Shown one piece after another: positions 1 to 13,800 of a stretch of DNA of 64,000 nt; the first letter of the stretch is position 1; each line of letters starts with the position of its first letter. Source of the DNA: Fratercula arctica (Eukaryota > Chordata > Aves > Charadriiformes > Alcidae); assembly GCA_947846985.1 (NCBI GenBank), contig CANTUZ010000001.1, positions 187,907,455 through 187,971,454 on the forward strand. Direction: 5' to 3'. The position numbers and the translations under genes are program-made. Below the pieces are notes generated by a model. That model saw only the letters and a program-made list of their open reading frames with translations. It had not been told where the DNA came from and ran no database searches.

Positions 1-1678
1 TCCAACTGCTAATTCAGTTTCTTCTCCTGTAATGCTGTTACCTGCATCAGAAACACACATGATTTCTCTTTCCTCTTTGAAGTATTTATCTATGTCCCAG
101 GGTTGACAGTTCTCTGCTTTGATCATGGTCTCTTCAAATCCTTTACCTGTTTGCTATCTCCTTCCAGGCTTCTTCAGGAGAAGGGGTGACTCCATGCCAT
201 TGTGCTATTTGAGCTCGGTTCCCTTTGGCCTTTCCTCTTCCTTTCCTTTTGCCCTCTTTTCTCCTCTTTTCTGCACCAGCTCACACACTGAGCGGATGCT
301 TAAGCATGCCCTGCAGTCCCCCCTTCACAGAAGTCAGTGTTTAAGAGGAGCTGTGGAAGTTCAACGCCACCCACACCTCTGTTACACCTCTGGCGTCAAG
401 TGCCTTCTCTTGGGTGCCTGCTCAGTCCTGGCTCCTGCAGACCTCCTCCTTCCAGACCAAAGCAAAGACCAGTGTGTAGGCACAGAGACCTCAGTGAAGT
501 GGAGGGTCTATGTGCTCACTTTCATTTTGCCAATGATTAACCAAAACTTTCCTTTCCAAACCTTGTGTTGAAGCCTGACAGCCTACTGCCTGACTCACCT
601 GCTGCCTCTCATGTTAACTTAAATAGTCTGGTGGTGAGAATGTTTGCTCTTGGGCATCCTGGAAGAGAGCGACAGTTTCCTTATGCTATTGAAGAGCAGT
701 CAGCGTACACCTGGGAAATGTTACCCTTCTCAAAGGAGAACTGAAAAACAGGAGTTGATTTAGCAGCCTGTGATTTCTGTCTGTCATGCCTTTACCTTTC
801 CCTGTAAAGCATGCCAGCAAGTGATGTATCTTTCCCCTCCGCTGTATCTTTCCCCTCCACTAACTGGAATGTAGTAGCATCAGCGATCATGTCTGCTGAA
901 CTGGTAGTGGTCTAGTGCATGGGCTGGGGAAGGAGGAAAAAGGCCAGGACCTCTGTCTTCTCCCATGGCATGAACCCTCTGTCTGTTTCATCTTCTTCTG
1001 TTATGGGGGATCCAGTAACAAGGAGAATTGCTTGTGGGTTTAGTCAGTGGTGTTTTTTTGTTTTAATACCATTTTCAATAAGTATTTCAAGTAGGAAGCT
1101 TAAGCATCCAATACTTTTTTTTCCTGGAAATCGGGTATTTTTTACATTTTGTACCTTTTTTTTACTTTGTAACTTGTTGGTAGCTACTTATGTGGCTGCG
1201 AGCCTTGCATATTCATAGACCTAGCAACCAGTTGATGACAATGGAGTAAAGCAACCTGTGTGCAAAGTATGAGTACTGCGTGTTTCCTTATAGAAAGACT
1301 ATGGGCTTCAAACTGCTTAATGTCTTCATTATAAAGACTTCTAATTAAAAAGCTTTTGCAATTAGAATCTCTTTTCTGCTTTGAGCCCTTTTTTCCGTCT
1401 CCTTTGATACGAGAGACATCTCATTTTGAAATTCTCTATAGTCCCCCTACTACAGCTGAAGAGCAGAACATTAACCATCTGTCAGCATATCTTAGTCTTT
1501 GGGAATAATTCAATAATTATCTTCAGGTGCAGTTGGTGATGTTACACATTTGATGAAACACTTATGAGGGAAAGTACTTTAGGGAAATAGACTTTTCAGT
1601 GTGCTTTGTAGAATCGCAGGCAGCTTTTTGTGTTTTTTATTACCTCTGAAATAATTGTGCTCTGCTTTTTTATTGCAG
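1..1678 (+). other. ST7: ST7 intron (upstream of exon A)
   Basis: No exon or repeat family is recognised here. The open frame at 119-571 does not resemble ST7 or any family I know. A short tandem duplication of 18 bases lies at 823-858. Confidence 0.6.
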
Positions 1679-1829
1679 TATCTACTAGAAATGAAAAGCT
1701 TAATTCTGCCCCCTGAACATATTCTGAAGAGAGGGGACAGTGAAGCAATAGCATATGCTTTCTTTCATCTTCAACACTGGAAAAGAGTAGAGGGGGCATT
1801 GAATCTCTTACACTGTACATGGGAAGGCA
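1679..1829 (+). CDS. ST7: ST7 coding exon A (first in window)
   Basis: The acceptor is a pyrimidine-rich tract ending TTGCAG at 1678, and the donor is GTAAGT at 1830. The exon starts in phase 0 with [17 protein letters not shown] and ends after GGC plus one base, which completes a threonine codon with the next exon. It encodes a soluble helical stretch ending in NLLHCTWEG. One position reads FFHLQHWKR where I recall alanine in mammals, a small difference. Confidence 0.95.
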
Positions 1830-4800
1830 GTAAGTAATTTTCTTTCTTTAAAAGGAGCTAATAAAATATTTTTATTGGATGTCATGAGAAAATAATAGCT
1901 TTTTGTGAAGTATGGTATGTGGGAATTTTGGAGTTCAGTTGTATCCTCAGCAGCATTGAAATACTTGAAAATCAAAGTGAAAATACAACCTTCATTTGAT
2001 GAGGAAAAAGGGTTCTGCAGTCTTGGATTTTGTTTTCCGTGGGACACTGAACAAAACTTCCCATGTTCTTTGTGACATACTTCCTTACTCATGGATAAGG
2101 GAATTAGTATTTTACCTTCCTCGTTCCAGAGTTGTAGAGATTTGTTTGTCATTATTTGAATGCTTTGATTTGGGGAAATTATGAAAGTGCCTTATAAGCA
2201 GAAAAAACCCAACAACAACAACATAAAATACTGTTTTGTTTGATACTATTCAGTAGTATTTAATTGACAAACTAGAGCAAGTCCAGTGGAGGACCACTAG
2301 GATGTACAGGGGGCTGGAACATGTGAAGTAGGAAAAGACACCGAGTGAGCTCATTTTATTAGACCTGCAAAGGACTTCTGGTAGGTGAAGGAAGGATCCA
2401 GTTGCTGTCTTCTTCCACCCAGTGGAGAGATAATATGGGAGATAGAGTCAAAGTCTTCTCAGAAGAGCACGGCAGAAAGACAAGAGGCAATAAACACAAG
2501 CTGCAGCAGGAGAAATCTCATTTAGACATAAGGAAAATATTTTCAGAATGAGAATGGTGCTACACTGGAACAGGTTGGTGGTAGGTTGTGGGATCTCCAT
2601 CCCCAGAGATATTCAGAGCTCAACTGGGTATGGCCCCGAGCAACCAGACCTAACTTTGAAGATGACCCTGCTTTGACTAGGAGGTTGGAGTCATATACTA
2701 ACCTTCTAACCCTAAATTATCTTATCCTGTCTTTGACATGTGCTCTTTTCAGCTTCCAGAGAATTAAAAAGTGCCATTTAGAATCAGCCACTGTGGGCTT
2801 TTTTAATGCATATTTTTCTTTCTGTAATCTGGTTCCCCTTTTCTGCTCTGCTTTCTTCTGTTCTCTTTTAGCCTCTCCATATGTTAGTATGCCACCATTT
2901 TTTTTCCTTCCTCTATTTGCTGTTCTCATTTAGGTTTGTTATAAAAGATTCGGTTTGTCATCATGATTTAATACCTCCATTGTAAAAGTAACTTACTGTC
3001 TCAGGCACCATATTAAATGGCCTGAACTTGCCTAATTTGCAGTGTCGGCTCCCTGCAATGGCTTTATTTCTAGGTGTATGGAACACCTGGCTCAGTAATC
3101 CATGTGATTGCCGCCTGGGGTTTGCCCTGCTGCATTGTTCTCTGTCCTACCTGCTTGCTCTTTTCCTGTCATTTCTCCCAAACTGTTATTTTCTCTGTCA
3201 TAGCTGCGTTCCCAGTGGCTTATTTTCAGTGGTTTGCTTTTACATAGCATTTCTTCTCTTTCAGATGCTTGCAGAAGTCTTTTAGCCCAAGGCTTATTAT
3301 TCCATCATTATGGAGCAGTATTTTTCAGGGAATCCTAAATAGATCGTCTTCTGCTTTGTCAGACTGGGGAGTCCCTAAGGGGCTGTTTACAAGGTCCAGC
3401 TTTCAGCACAGGAGGCTATCTGCCCAGCAGTCATCCTGCCACATAGTGAATCTAGTCATCTGTGCTTGAAAGCAGCGTAGAGCATTCCCATCCAACTACA
3501 TCAACTGATTTGTCTCCTTATTATCAACACAGCAATCTGAATATGTACTTTATTAGCTAATAGTTGTATAGTAGCCTGTAAAGATGTAAATTATTATTGT
3601 TGCATAACCTCTACAGAAAAACTCAGAATTCATTTTGCTCAATGATTTCAGAGAGAGATAAACAGTGCACCAATCCTCAAAAATTTCGTTCGGATTTTGC
3701 TCACGCATAGAGACTCCCGTGGGTTTTAACGGTTTCCAATAATCATAACTTTTGGTTCATATCTTAGGCTGGGTAGTGTTCTTTACTGATGTAGTGAACT
3801 ATTTATGTCACTCTCATGTCCTTTACTTGCAAAAGGTTTCCTTGGCATCTCTGCATAATTGTAAGTTAAAACCACTGGAAACATGACAGAGAAGTTAAAT
3901 TTAATTAAATACTAGTTCTAACCAACAGTCTACATAAAGTACATGGTCAGTTGGCCTTACTTTCTTTCTAGGTATTTATGTACTTTGTCCTTAAAGTGTA
4001 CTAAGTCAGTGTTAAGTCAGTGTGCTTAAATAACCAGAAGTCTCACTTTAGTAGCTTGTATGCAGAAATTTAGTGCCCATATATGATACGCTGTTTAGTT
4101 CTGACCTTGTGGGAATTGGGTAGAATTAAGTACATTAAGTCAGTCACTTGGGGGGTACATTTTGGATACTTGTGAGGAGAATAAGGTCACTCCTAATTAA
4201 GACAGCCTCTAAGAAAATTTATGCAGAAATGTCTTTGTGATATTTTAAACTCTGAAAGTCTCACAGAGTGTTTTTATCAAATTGCATTCAACAATTGAGA
4301 AAAGTGAGGTTATAAAAATAATGACCGTAATCGAACTGAAATGTTGGTTGTTTCCTGCTCTGTCTTCATTTGATCAGTCAGTTTTTTTCATAGTACAACT
4401 AAAAAAGCCCAAGTGAAACCATGTTATAAGTTGCTCTGGGTTTGGTCCAAGTGCCCCGTACAGAAGGTCTGTAGTTTCAAGCATAGTTTCAAAAGAGTCT
4501 GAGGTGCTTGTTCATCACCATCAGTTTCTTAACTTGTGTCATGTTTCGTATAGTTTGCATGAAGAGGAAAAACCTAGGGGTTCTCAAATACTGTGGCAGC
4601 TTTTAACGATGAGCACACAGTTGAATGGCAAACTGCCTCTGTGCTACCTGAATTGATTAATGTAAAATAGGGTCAGATAATACTGTAAGGGTAAAGCAGA
4701 GAAGTACTTACGTAAACACAAACTGATATAGATGAACCAGAGCACTTTCTTCCATGGCTGATAACCTTGCTAAATAAACTGTTTTGCTGTAAATTTTCTG

Positions 4801-7800
4801 TATTTGGTCTCATGTCAAAGATGACTGTTTAAATTCATCAAAATCTCTTCAGACGTTTTTCACTTGTTTTGTAAAAGCAACATCTTTACCATCCCTTTTT
4901 ATTTTCATTAGAATCTTAATACTACTGCGATTTTGGGTAGGGCATAAAAGACTTGATTGTCTGTTTGAATATTAAGCCAAATTGGAAGGAAAAACTTGTG
5001 TTAGTGATTTTGAATTAATGAGCATTGAACATCCCTCCACATATGTTTTTGTACAGACACTCAGGTTTGTTGCATGTGAAGATCATAGAAGGCTTGGATT
5101 ATTGTATTTGTACTTGGCTTTTGGGGATGCTATGGAGAGAGGGGGGTTAATATTGGAAGAGCATTACAGCCCAGGTTGGTTTACAGTCTTTGAGGATTTT
5201 TGTCTTCTTTACTATTGCTTTAAACATAGTAATCAAGAATAAATACATTCATAAAATTGCACAAAAAATACAGCCAGAGTTATTTCAAATGCAGTGAAAA
5301 TGCAACTGAAAATATCGGGGTATTGTGTATTTTAAACCAATTCCTCGGTTGCCTTGTGAGCAAGAGGTAATAGAGTGTTATCATGTGGCAGAGGGCTGTA
5401 GTTAACATCTAAAATATACGGTGCTTCTAGGACATCTGTTGAGGAAAATATTGCTTCAGTCACTGATGTTCATAGGAATCGTGAGAATAACACATTGATG
5501 ACATTTTAACAGTGAGAATAATATATAGGATAATGGAAAAGGATGCCTTGATTGCAAAACTATAATTCAGTCAAGTATTCAGATGTTCCCATAAACCACA
5601 CTCAGATGGCCTATGGCATCATCACTGTCCAGATTTAGTAATCCATTTCCCTCCCTCTCTCTTATTATTTTCAATATTAAAAATGCATCAAATTAAGTAT
5701 TATTTAATCCATGACCTGAAGATTTATATTGGAAGCCTGACTTGATCTGCTACATTTAAAAAGAATGCACGAGGAACCTGGTTTTAATAATTCAGTATTA
5801 ATCTTTGATTGCCAAATATAAAATGAAAACGTGACTGTGTTGGAAAACTGTTTCTCTGGGCTTGAGTTGTCAGTGTTACCTGGTTTGCTGGGGTGTGATG
5901 GGCAAAAAGTAGTGTACTTTTTTCCATGCAAAACTTCTGTTATGCTTGATGGACAGAAATTGTGAGTATTGGCCTGAATTGACAAGCTTGGCTGGTCATT
6001 TTTATAGGCTATACCTGTTATATCAGGTACACTTATTTTCCCCTGAAATTTTAAAATTCTGCAGCCTAAAAGCATAAGACAAAATGTGTAAATTTGGCTA
6101 TGGAATTGTAAGTACAATGGGCTCTGATCATGCAAACATTTATATATGTGCTTGTAATACAGTCTCACTTAAGACTCATGAGCCTTCCCCCAAGAATAAA
6201 AATAAACATAAGTGTTTGCAGGATTAAAAGGTAAGTGTAGATTTATATTTTGGCATTTCATTAAACGATTTATGTGCTGTTTGCAACCAAATATGATTGT
6301 TATGTTTTGTCTATGTTTGTTTGTCAAAATAGTAAATATAGTTAAATATGTTCAGTTACTGCCACATTCACAGTAACTTCTGCATGGTGTTGTTTTCTTT
6401 TCAGCTTTCAGAATGATCCCCTATCCACTGGAAAAAGGACATCTTTTCTACCCTTACCCTATTTGTACAGAAACTGCAGATAGAGAACTACTACCATGTA
6501 CGTTCAACTCTTCTCTTCTATTGTTGACATCAAAGAATCGTTTACCTGAGTCTTGCTGCGCTGCTCTGCATTGATGATGCCTTCTAAATTGAATACACTG
6601 GATTAGAACAATTGGGTTGACAGTGAGTCTCTGGAGCTCCCTTGATGGTTTAAGAGGCAGCTCATAGCCATAGTTCATAACGAGTAGCTATCGTTATTGT
6701 TGTTGACAGTGTAGGGACAGGGAGAGAGATTGTTGAAGAGGTATAAATCAGTTAGATCTTGTTATTCTCTCTTGCCAAGACACTGGAAAATACGTCTGAT
6801 CTTTCATCTAGGGTAACAGCCTATCAAACCAAAAGCACAGTGGCCCAGCCTTGTTAGTCTTTTGTAGAAACAGTAGCTACTTAAATTCCACGGCAAGATC
6901 AAACCTGCTTGAGGAAGACTGGATCATTGATGCAGCTGTTATTCTGACAGGTTATGCTGACGTTTTCTGAAAAGCAGTCTTAAATAGGAAGAAAGGGTTT
7001 TCTTCATGTAATGGTGTGCGTGCTGTTATGAAGAGATTGTGAAATTACCTCAGTCATTTATTATATATGTTTATGGAATCTATTAGCAAAGTGCCAACAG
7101 TGTTCCTAGTGCTCTGCAAGATGCAGATATAAAGACAGATCCAGCCCTTGGGAAGTGTTACAGTCCAAGCTAATGGGACTTCCTGCGGCACATGCAGTGA
7201 AGCACAAGAATGCAGAGGAAGAGCTGAAGCAGCCAATCTTGCAAACAGTTATGCTTCATTCCCACATGTTTTCTCACTGAAGTCAGTGGGACTTCGTGTG
7301 AGGACAAGTGAAACACACATAAGCGTGGAGGGGTTCGCAGGATCAGGACAGAGGAGGCAAAGACAAGTTGATCCAAGGAAGGAGATTTTTCTCTCACCTT
7401 CTCTATCCCTGAAGAAGGAAGAGAAATCTGTTCTGGAAAAAGTAAAACGTAACCTGCTTCTGCTGTGAAGGCTGGTTTTGAGGGCATTTGCTGTCTTTGC
7501 AGTCTTTCGTTCAGAACCTCTCTGGTTTGGGCTAAAAAAATGTGTTGCCACTTTTTATAAGCCTACGTGAGTAAACATTAGGTGAGAATAATGCAGTGAA
7601 AATCCACTCATTGTGAGTCTTTCCTTCACAGTACATTCTCACTGATATTACACAGAAATCCTTGGCAACTGACAGTATCTCCCCACCCCATTATAATCAC
7701 CCTAATTATAACACCTCTCAGAATGCTCTGCTTGCTTTACTCAGAGGGATGCTGAGCTGGGGAGGGTGGAGTGTCATGAGATTTCGGAATGACAAAGTCA

Positions 7801-10800
7801 TGCAGAATAGCTCAGCATTCTCTTTTTAGATGCAAAACTAATCGTTCTTGTCAAATGTTAGAAGCAAGGGACTCTTTAACAGCATATGCAGACAGTCGCG
7901 TTCTGCTCTGGCAGTTATGGGAAATGCCTTTCCCTGCAAAATCGCTTGGGTTTGAGTAGGGAAGGGTTTAACATACTGTGTCAGACACAGGTCGGTTAAA
8001 GGGGTTTTGAATACCTGTCCACACCCTTTAGTTGCTTGTGTTTTAAAGGAGAGTCAGCTGGAATTATATCAGAACACTAAAATCTGGTAGACTATCCGAT
8101 TTAAAAATATCAATCACAAAACTTTTGCCATGACTGTATATCAGACCACAACAACAAGTTTGAGCCTGTGTCAAAAGCAAGTGCAAAAAACTGAGCACAA
8201 GACATCTTAGACTTATGAAGTCCATGATCTGGTATCTCCCAATCTCTAAATTTAATTTAAATCAAAGAGAAGCTGCAGATTATCAGTGTTTTTCTTTTTA
8301 AACTGAATGAATTAGCAGACCCCAAAATTATACCTACTTTTAGTTTGTAATATTATAGTTTAAACTCATTAATTCCTACTGTTGGTTTTGGAAACCACTC
8401 CACTCTGGATGAATGCAGTCAAGGATATTGTCCTGTTGTGTTGCTGGATTACCCTGTGCTTGTTGTCTGCAAGTATGATGAGATGAGAGCTGGTCACTGA
8501 AGCAAAGAAAGTAGGCAAAATGGAAGAGTAGTTTTGTCTGTACAAGTAGTCATAGCATTTGAGTATATGGGAAGTCTTGAGGTTGGTTCTGTATGAGAAA
8601 AAATGTTCCAAAGTTTGCATTTATCCTGACTGTATGGACTGAACGAGTGAAGCAGACAGATAAGCGCTCACAAGACCTTTTGCCAACCCAGCGAAATTTT
8701 CACCTTGAATCTGAGCCATTGTAAAAGTTTAAGGGATATATGCTTCCACTAAGATACGCCGTATCCTCTTCTTTTAGCCTTCTCAGTGCTGCTTTCTCCA
8801 AAGCCCAGTGAGCAATTTCTCATACCAGAGTCGAGGAAATTTCTGTGTTCCTTTTAGTCTATGCTAACAAACACCTTAAAAATTCACTATTAATTTAAAT
8901 TTCAGGTTTTAACACTTCAAAAAGTTGTGCTGTTATAAGTATTCAGAGAATTCTGAAAATTTGAATTTAGAGTACGTGTTTATATGTCCTACTTTTAGGA
9001 TAACTTTTCTTGGTTCTGCAGCTTGAATCCTCAGAATTTACTGTTCAAAGGCTGTAGTTTTACGGCCTGCTTAAACCGTTGTACAACCATGCTTCTGCAA
9101 GGTTGGGCTCACTGCTGCTCCAGGGTGCATGTTTCTCCACTGTCGGTGTATCAGCATTATCAAACATGCATCCATGTGGCTAGTCAATGACCTGCGTAAA
9201 AAACCTGGATGTTTTATTTTAGGTGAATTTTATGGGGTTAGCTGTTGCCCAGCTGTTTTATAGTTAGTGCTGACAGAAGGAAGGCAAAAGTAACATGTAC
9301 ATAGGAGCAGAGTAAGCCAGAAATACAGTCTTTGGATGAGAATTACTTGGCAGAGAGATGACTGACACAACAATAATGTTGGCCTAAGATGTTTCAGACC
9401 TTCTATGTGTTTCTTCCTTTAAAAGCATCTGTTAGTGTCTCTGGCTGTTTAAATCACATAAGAATGTTGGTTTGGTTTGGGTTGTTTTTGTGGGTTTTTT
9501 ACATATAGTGCATTCTCCTTCCCATCTTTTTTTCTACAGCATTTCACGAAGTTTCAGTTTACCCCAAGAAAGAGCTTCCCTTCTTCATCCTCTTCACTGC
9601 TGGACTATGTTCTTTCACAGCCATGCTAGCCCTCCTGACACATCAGTTCCCAGAGCTTATGGGGGTCTTCGCAAAAGCTGTGAGTATTCTCTGTTGCTGC
9701 TCTGTTCTGTTAAATAAAGACACAGATGCAGGAAGAGCTGAGCTAAATACTGCTGTGTATTGAATATCTGCATATTCAGTAGTATAAATAAAACATCAAG
9801 AGATGTCTGAGCAGGGGGACATTTGAACAACTGTTAAGGGTGCTGATCAGTAAAACACACTACTGGCTGTCTTCTCTGGTTTATATGGCTCTTTTGTTAG
9901 GCTAGATCTCTTGTGCCAAAAAAAGGCTTGGTCAGAGAAGGGAATATCTGTGCTTTCGTATATAATCTGACAAAAGAAACTAATAATGGTTTGCAGAACC
10001 CCTCTGTTTTGTGTAGAGCCATAATGACTGTGCCATGCTTGCCAGTGCAATAGAAACTATAAGCATAAATAGAGTGCAAGGCTAACCAGGGCAAATTTCT
10101 GCATTCTTTCCCCAAATTGCATGAAGGAAGTAGTTTCAGTATTTGCCTTATAACTTTTCTTAACTACATCCAGGGAAGTCTCTCCTAATTCTGTTTTTTT
10201 AATCCACCAAGGATTAATAAATTTTGGAGGATGAGGGGGAAGGGTCATGAATTATGCTAAAACACATTTTTGTTTTTGCACAACCAAGAACATCACTGCT
10301 CCAGTGCGCTAGGATATGAAAAATCCACTTACAGAAAAGTTCTAGAATAATAAAAAAGCTGCCTCCTTTTCCAAGAAATACTAAATATCCTTTTTTCAAA
10401 TATATTTGTATCTCTCATAGGTCTTGTGTTTCCAAAATAGCCTCCTGGCCTGCTTTTTAGTGTCTTTGGTGCTTTTGATCTGGGGGGCATAAGGGGTGGG
10501 GTGGAGAAGGCAATGCTGAAAGGCTTTGGCAAATTCCAGATTGTAAGTACTTTCAAACTCCTTTGCAAATGGCAAGAGACTCTCTTTGCAAGTGAACCAG
10601 GTCTTCTACCACCCAGGCTTGTGGGTGATAGGGATCCGCTACAGCAACAGTTCTTGCATCAAGAATTTTCTTTCATTAGCTCTAGAAGACAGAATGTAAA
10701 ATTAGCTGTAGCAAAAGATACCACTTCTATCAGCAAAAAGTGCTGAAACGTACCTGAAATATTATTACTTCCTCTTGTTTCTTGAGTGTATATATAGGAA

Positions 10801-13800
10801 CTTGGTGGACAATAAGTGTCTAACTCGGGCATATCATCTTAAACTTCTTTGAAAAGCTGATTTTGTGTTTTTATTTCCTGAAGTTGTTTAAATGCATGAC
10901 CCTTGTTTGGGGGCTCTTTCAATGTAATTGAAATTTTCTGTTACTGTCGCAGTTAATGACCCCAAATCTGTCCCTGTTGGCTTGTTCTTGTGCTTGTCAG
11001 CCTTGTATCCTGAACAAAGATTATATCTCAAGCTGGCAGCATGATAAGATTTTGTACTTAGTGCTCCTGCTACAGGCAGTGAGCTGCTGGAATTGGAGAA
11101 AGCTGGTAGCATGTTTGCATAGGCCTAACTCACTGGCTTTGGTTGCTGAGTGCAATCAGAGATATCAAAAGTTACACTGGTGGTGTGTTAGTAGTTGTTT
11201 CTCCATAGTTTGGAGCTTGCAGGTTCCAAAGCTGTTTGGGGAGACCAGAAAGATGTGTTTCCCTGATGTGTAAGTGCAGCTGCCATTGGTATTAATAGAA
11301 TAGATACCCCAAGACTCCGTATGTGATTATTAAGTTCTGCATATCGGAGCAGGTAAAGCTCCTAGTTAGTAGAATAAGCACAGACAAATAGAATTGAAAT
11401 ATGGGCTGCATTACATGCATAAAGTTGGCAAGATTACTCAAGATCTCGGAATGTGTATGGATGCAGTTAGTATATCAGTTAACATGTATTGTGACTTGTT
11501 TTAGCTATATCTTAATCTTCATAAACCACCACATGCAGCAGCTGCATTTGTGTTGTACGTGGAAAGGGCAGAATTTAAGCCTGTGACATTCCTTTAGTAG
11601 CTCATAGAAAGGTTTTGATTCAGAAGGCTCATTTTGTTGTCTCCGCTGGGAAAAGTAGCCCAGGTATATGAGACTGAATAAAATCACGACAGACATCTCT
11701 TTGAAATGCAGCTGTATCAGAACAGAATAGAAGAGGCTGGCCAGCCCTGGCTCTTCCCTTTCAGTTTTAGGGAAAATTGTTTCATAAATAACTAATTTCA
11801 TAAATAGCTAAAAGATGAACGTGCTGACTGTTGCTGTGGTTATGTGCATTGGATTACCTATTCCTGTATGCTTGATACTCACTGTGATGTGGTATATTAC
11901 ATTGTAAAACTCTGCACATATGCTTTAATTTTAATAGGTCAAAATTATACCTTCCCTTATGCCTGCCAATCCCAAAAGCATTGTACAGATGTAATATCGC
12001 CATCGTGGCCCAGGCTTATGTTACTGCAAATTTATATTTATCACATTTCACAAAAACTGAACAGGTTGGCATGATTGAGTGTTGGGAACTGGCTTTGAGC
12101 TGTCCTCTAGGTAGCATCTTCTTGCATCTTTTCCATAGCCCACTAACCCAGACACTGGGTTCTTCAAGGCAGAAAAAGCCCTTGAATGCCGAGGATCATT
12201 TCCAAATGTGAGACTGCCAAAGGTGGCCTGTGCCACTGTGACAGTCCCTTAGGACAGCCTGTGTTTCCTCACTGAATGCAGAAGTCAGAGCTATTTTAAA
12301 GCTACTTTTCTCTTCTGGGAGGTTCAACATAGGATGCAATTCACCAAACTCCCATCAGTGCACCCATGTTTTAGAGACAGAACTTGCTCTGAACCCTGCC
12401 TGCCACTTCTGCAGCAAGTTTAGGAAGTCCCAACTGCATCCAGCCAATTCTGTGATGCTGTACCTGGAAATAAGCTTGACTCTTCCCATAATGAAATCGG
12501 AAGAAACCAGTTCTTTGATTATTTTGTCAGTCTGAATATAAGTAACTTCAAAATGACAGTAGATCTTGGCATTTTCACTTGGTTATGGAGAAGAATGTTC
12601 ATGGCTTGTAGTTTTAATTTTTGTTAGCCTTTCTAACAAAAGGCTTTTGGAAGTCACTTAGGATATGAATACAAGCAGAACAAATTTCTGATTGGCTGGC
12701 TTGGATAAAATTGTCAGCACAGTGTTGGTAGTATCGAATTTCTTTCATTGTCATGCAGAAATAGAATAATATCTGGGAAATCATTAAAAATATGTAAGTG
12801 CAGTTCCTTTCATAGCATGATAGCAATAAGAATGTATCTTAAATGAAATTGAGAGTTGTATTAACACGGGGGTAACTATATAATTAGAGTCAACAGTCGT
12901 GTCTAAAAGCGTAGTGCCTTCTTAAATTTTTAAAATGAGTGAAACTTCATAAAGACTAATTTTTCTCTGATTTGATTCCTTTACCAGAGATCACTGATAT
13001 GATCTGTTTCAATATTTCCTGTATGATGGATGGGACCTCAGTTCAGCAAGCAGGTTTGCCCAGGGAGATATTTTATCTGCTTGGACCTCTACAGACACTG
13101 AGGCAGGGAACATGTAGATCTGATCACAGGGACTGAGCAATAAATAGTCAGTTCCTCCATGCAAACACCAACCACACAGTAGAAAAACTAGAAGTGCTGG
13201 AGAAGATACTTTTGCATTATCTGTTTTAATCAAATGGTGCTATTCAGAAGGTGCTACCAGAAAGCTGCTTTCTGCCAGCTTTGAAATAGCCAGGTTGATA
13301 GTTTTCTTTTAAAATACGTAATAATAACAGCAAACTTTTTACAGGTCTCCAATCACCAGTTCTGCCACCCTGAATTCTTACTCTACCGCTGGTGCTGTTT
13401 TTTTCTGTTCCGTATGGAAAAAAAAGAAATCAGTGTCAAAAGAAAGGCAAAAAAAAAAAAAATTAAAAAAAAAATTAAAAACCCCATATCATGCAGACTA
13501 AGCCCTCCTGGGTGCTGCCATGTGGCAAACAAGCCAGATAAGCATCTGCCAGTGGTGTTTGAGGCCAGGAGCACCAGGAGCTTTCCAAGGGCCAGATATC
13601 CCCAGCACAGATGTTGTCCAAGAGAATAGGTGGCATCCTGAACCTCTTGCTGTCAGCAAGGGTTTTGGTTAGACTTCAGTGAAGCCAGGCTTTGGTATCC
13701 ATGAATTTAAAGGTATTTTGTAGACCAAATAATCTTCCAGGTGGGGAAAAACTTGGCTCATTTTAAGCTACAGATTACTTTGCTGAGTTTGTTACAGGAT

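Noticed and set aside
823..858. Short tandem duplication of 18 bases in the first ST7 intron
   Set aside because: Too short and too common to be informative; noted only in the intron entry.
5704..6168. 154-codon minus-strand open frame in an ST7 intron
   Set aside because: No similarity to a known family, no splice or promoter context; a chance frame is the simpler reading.
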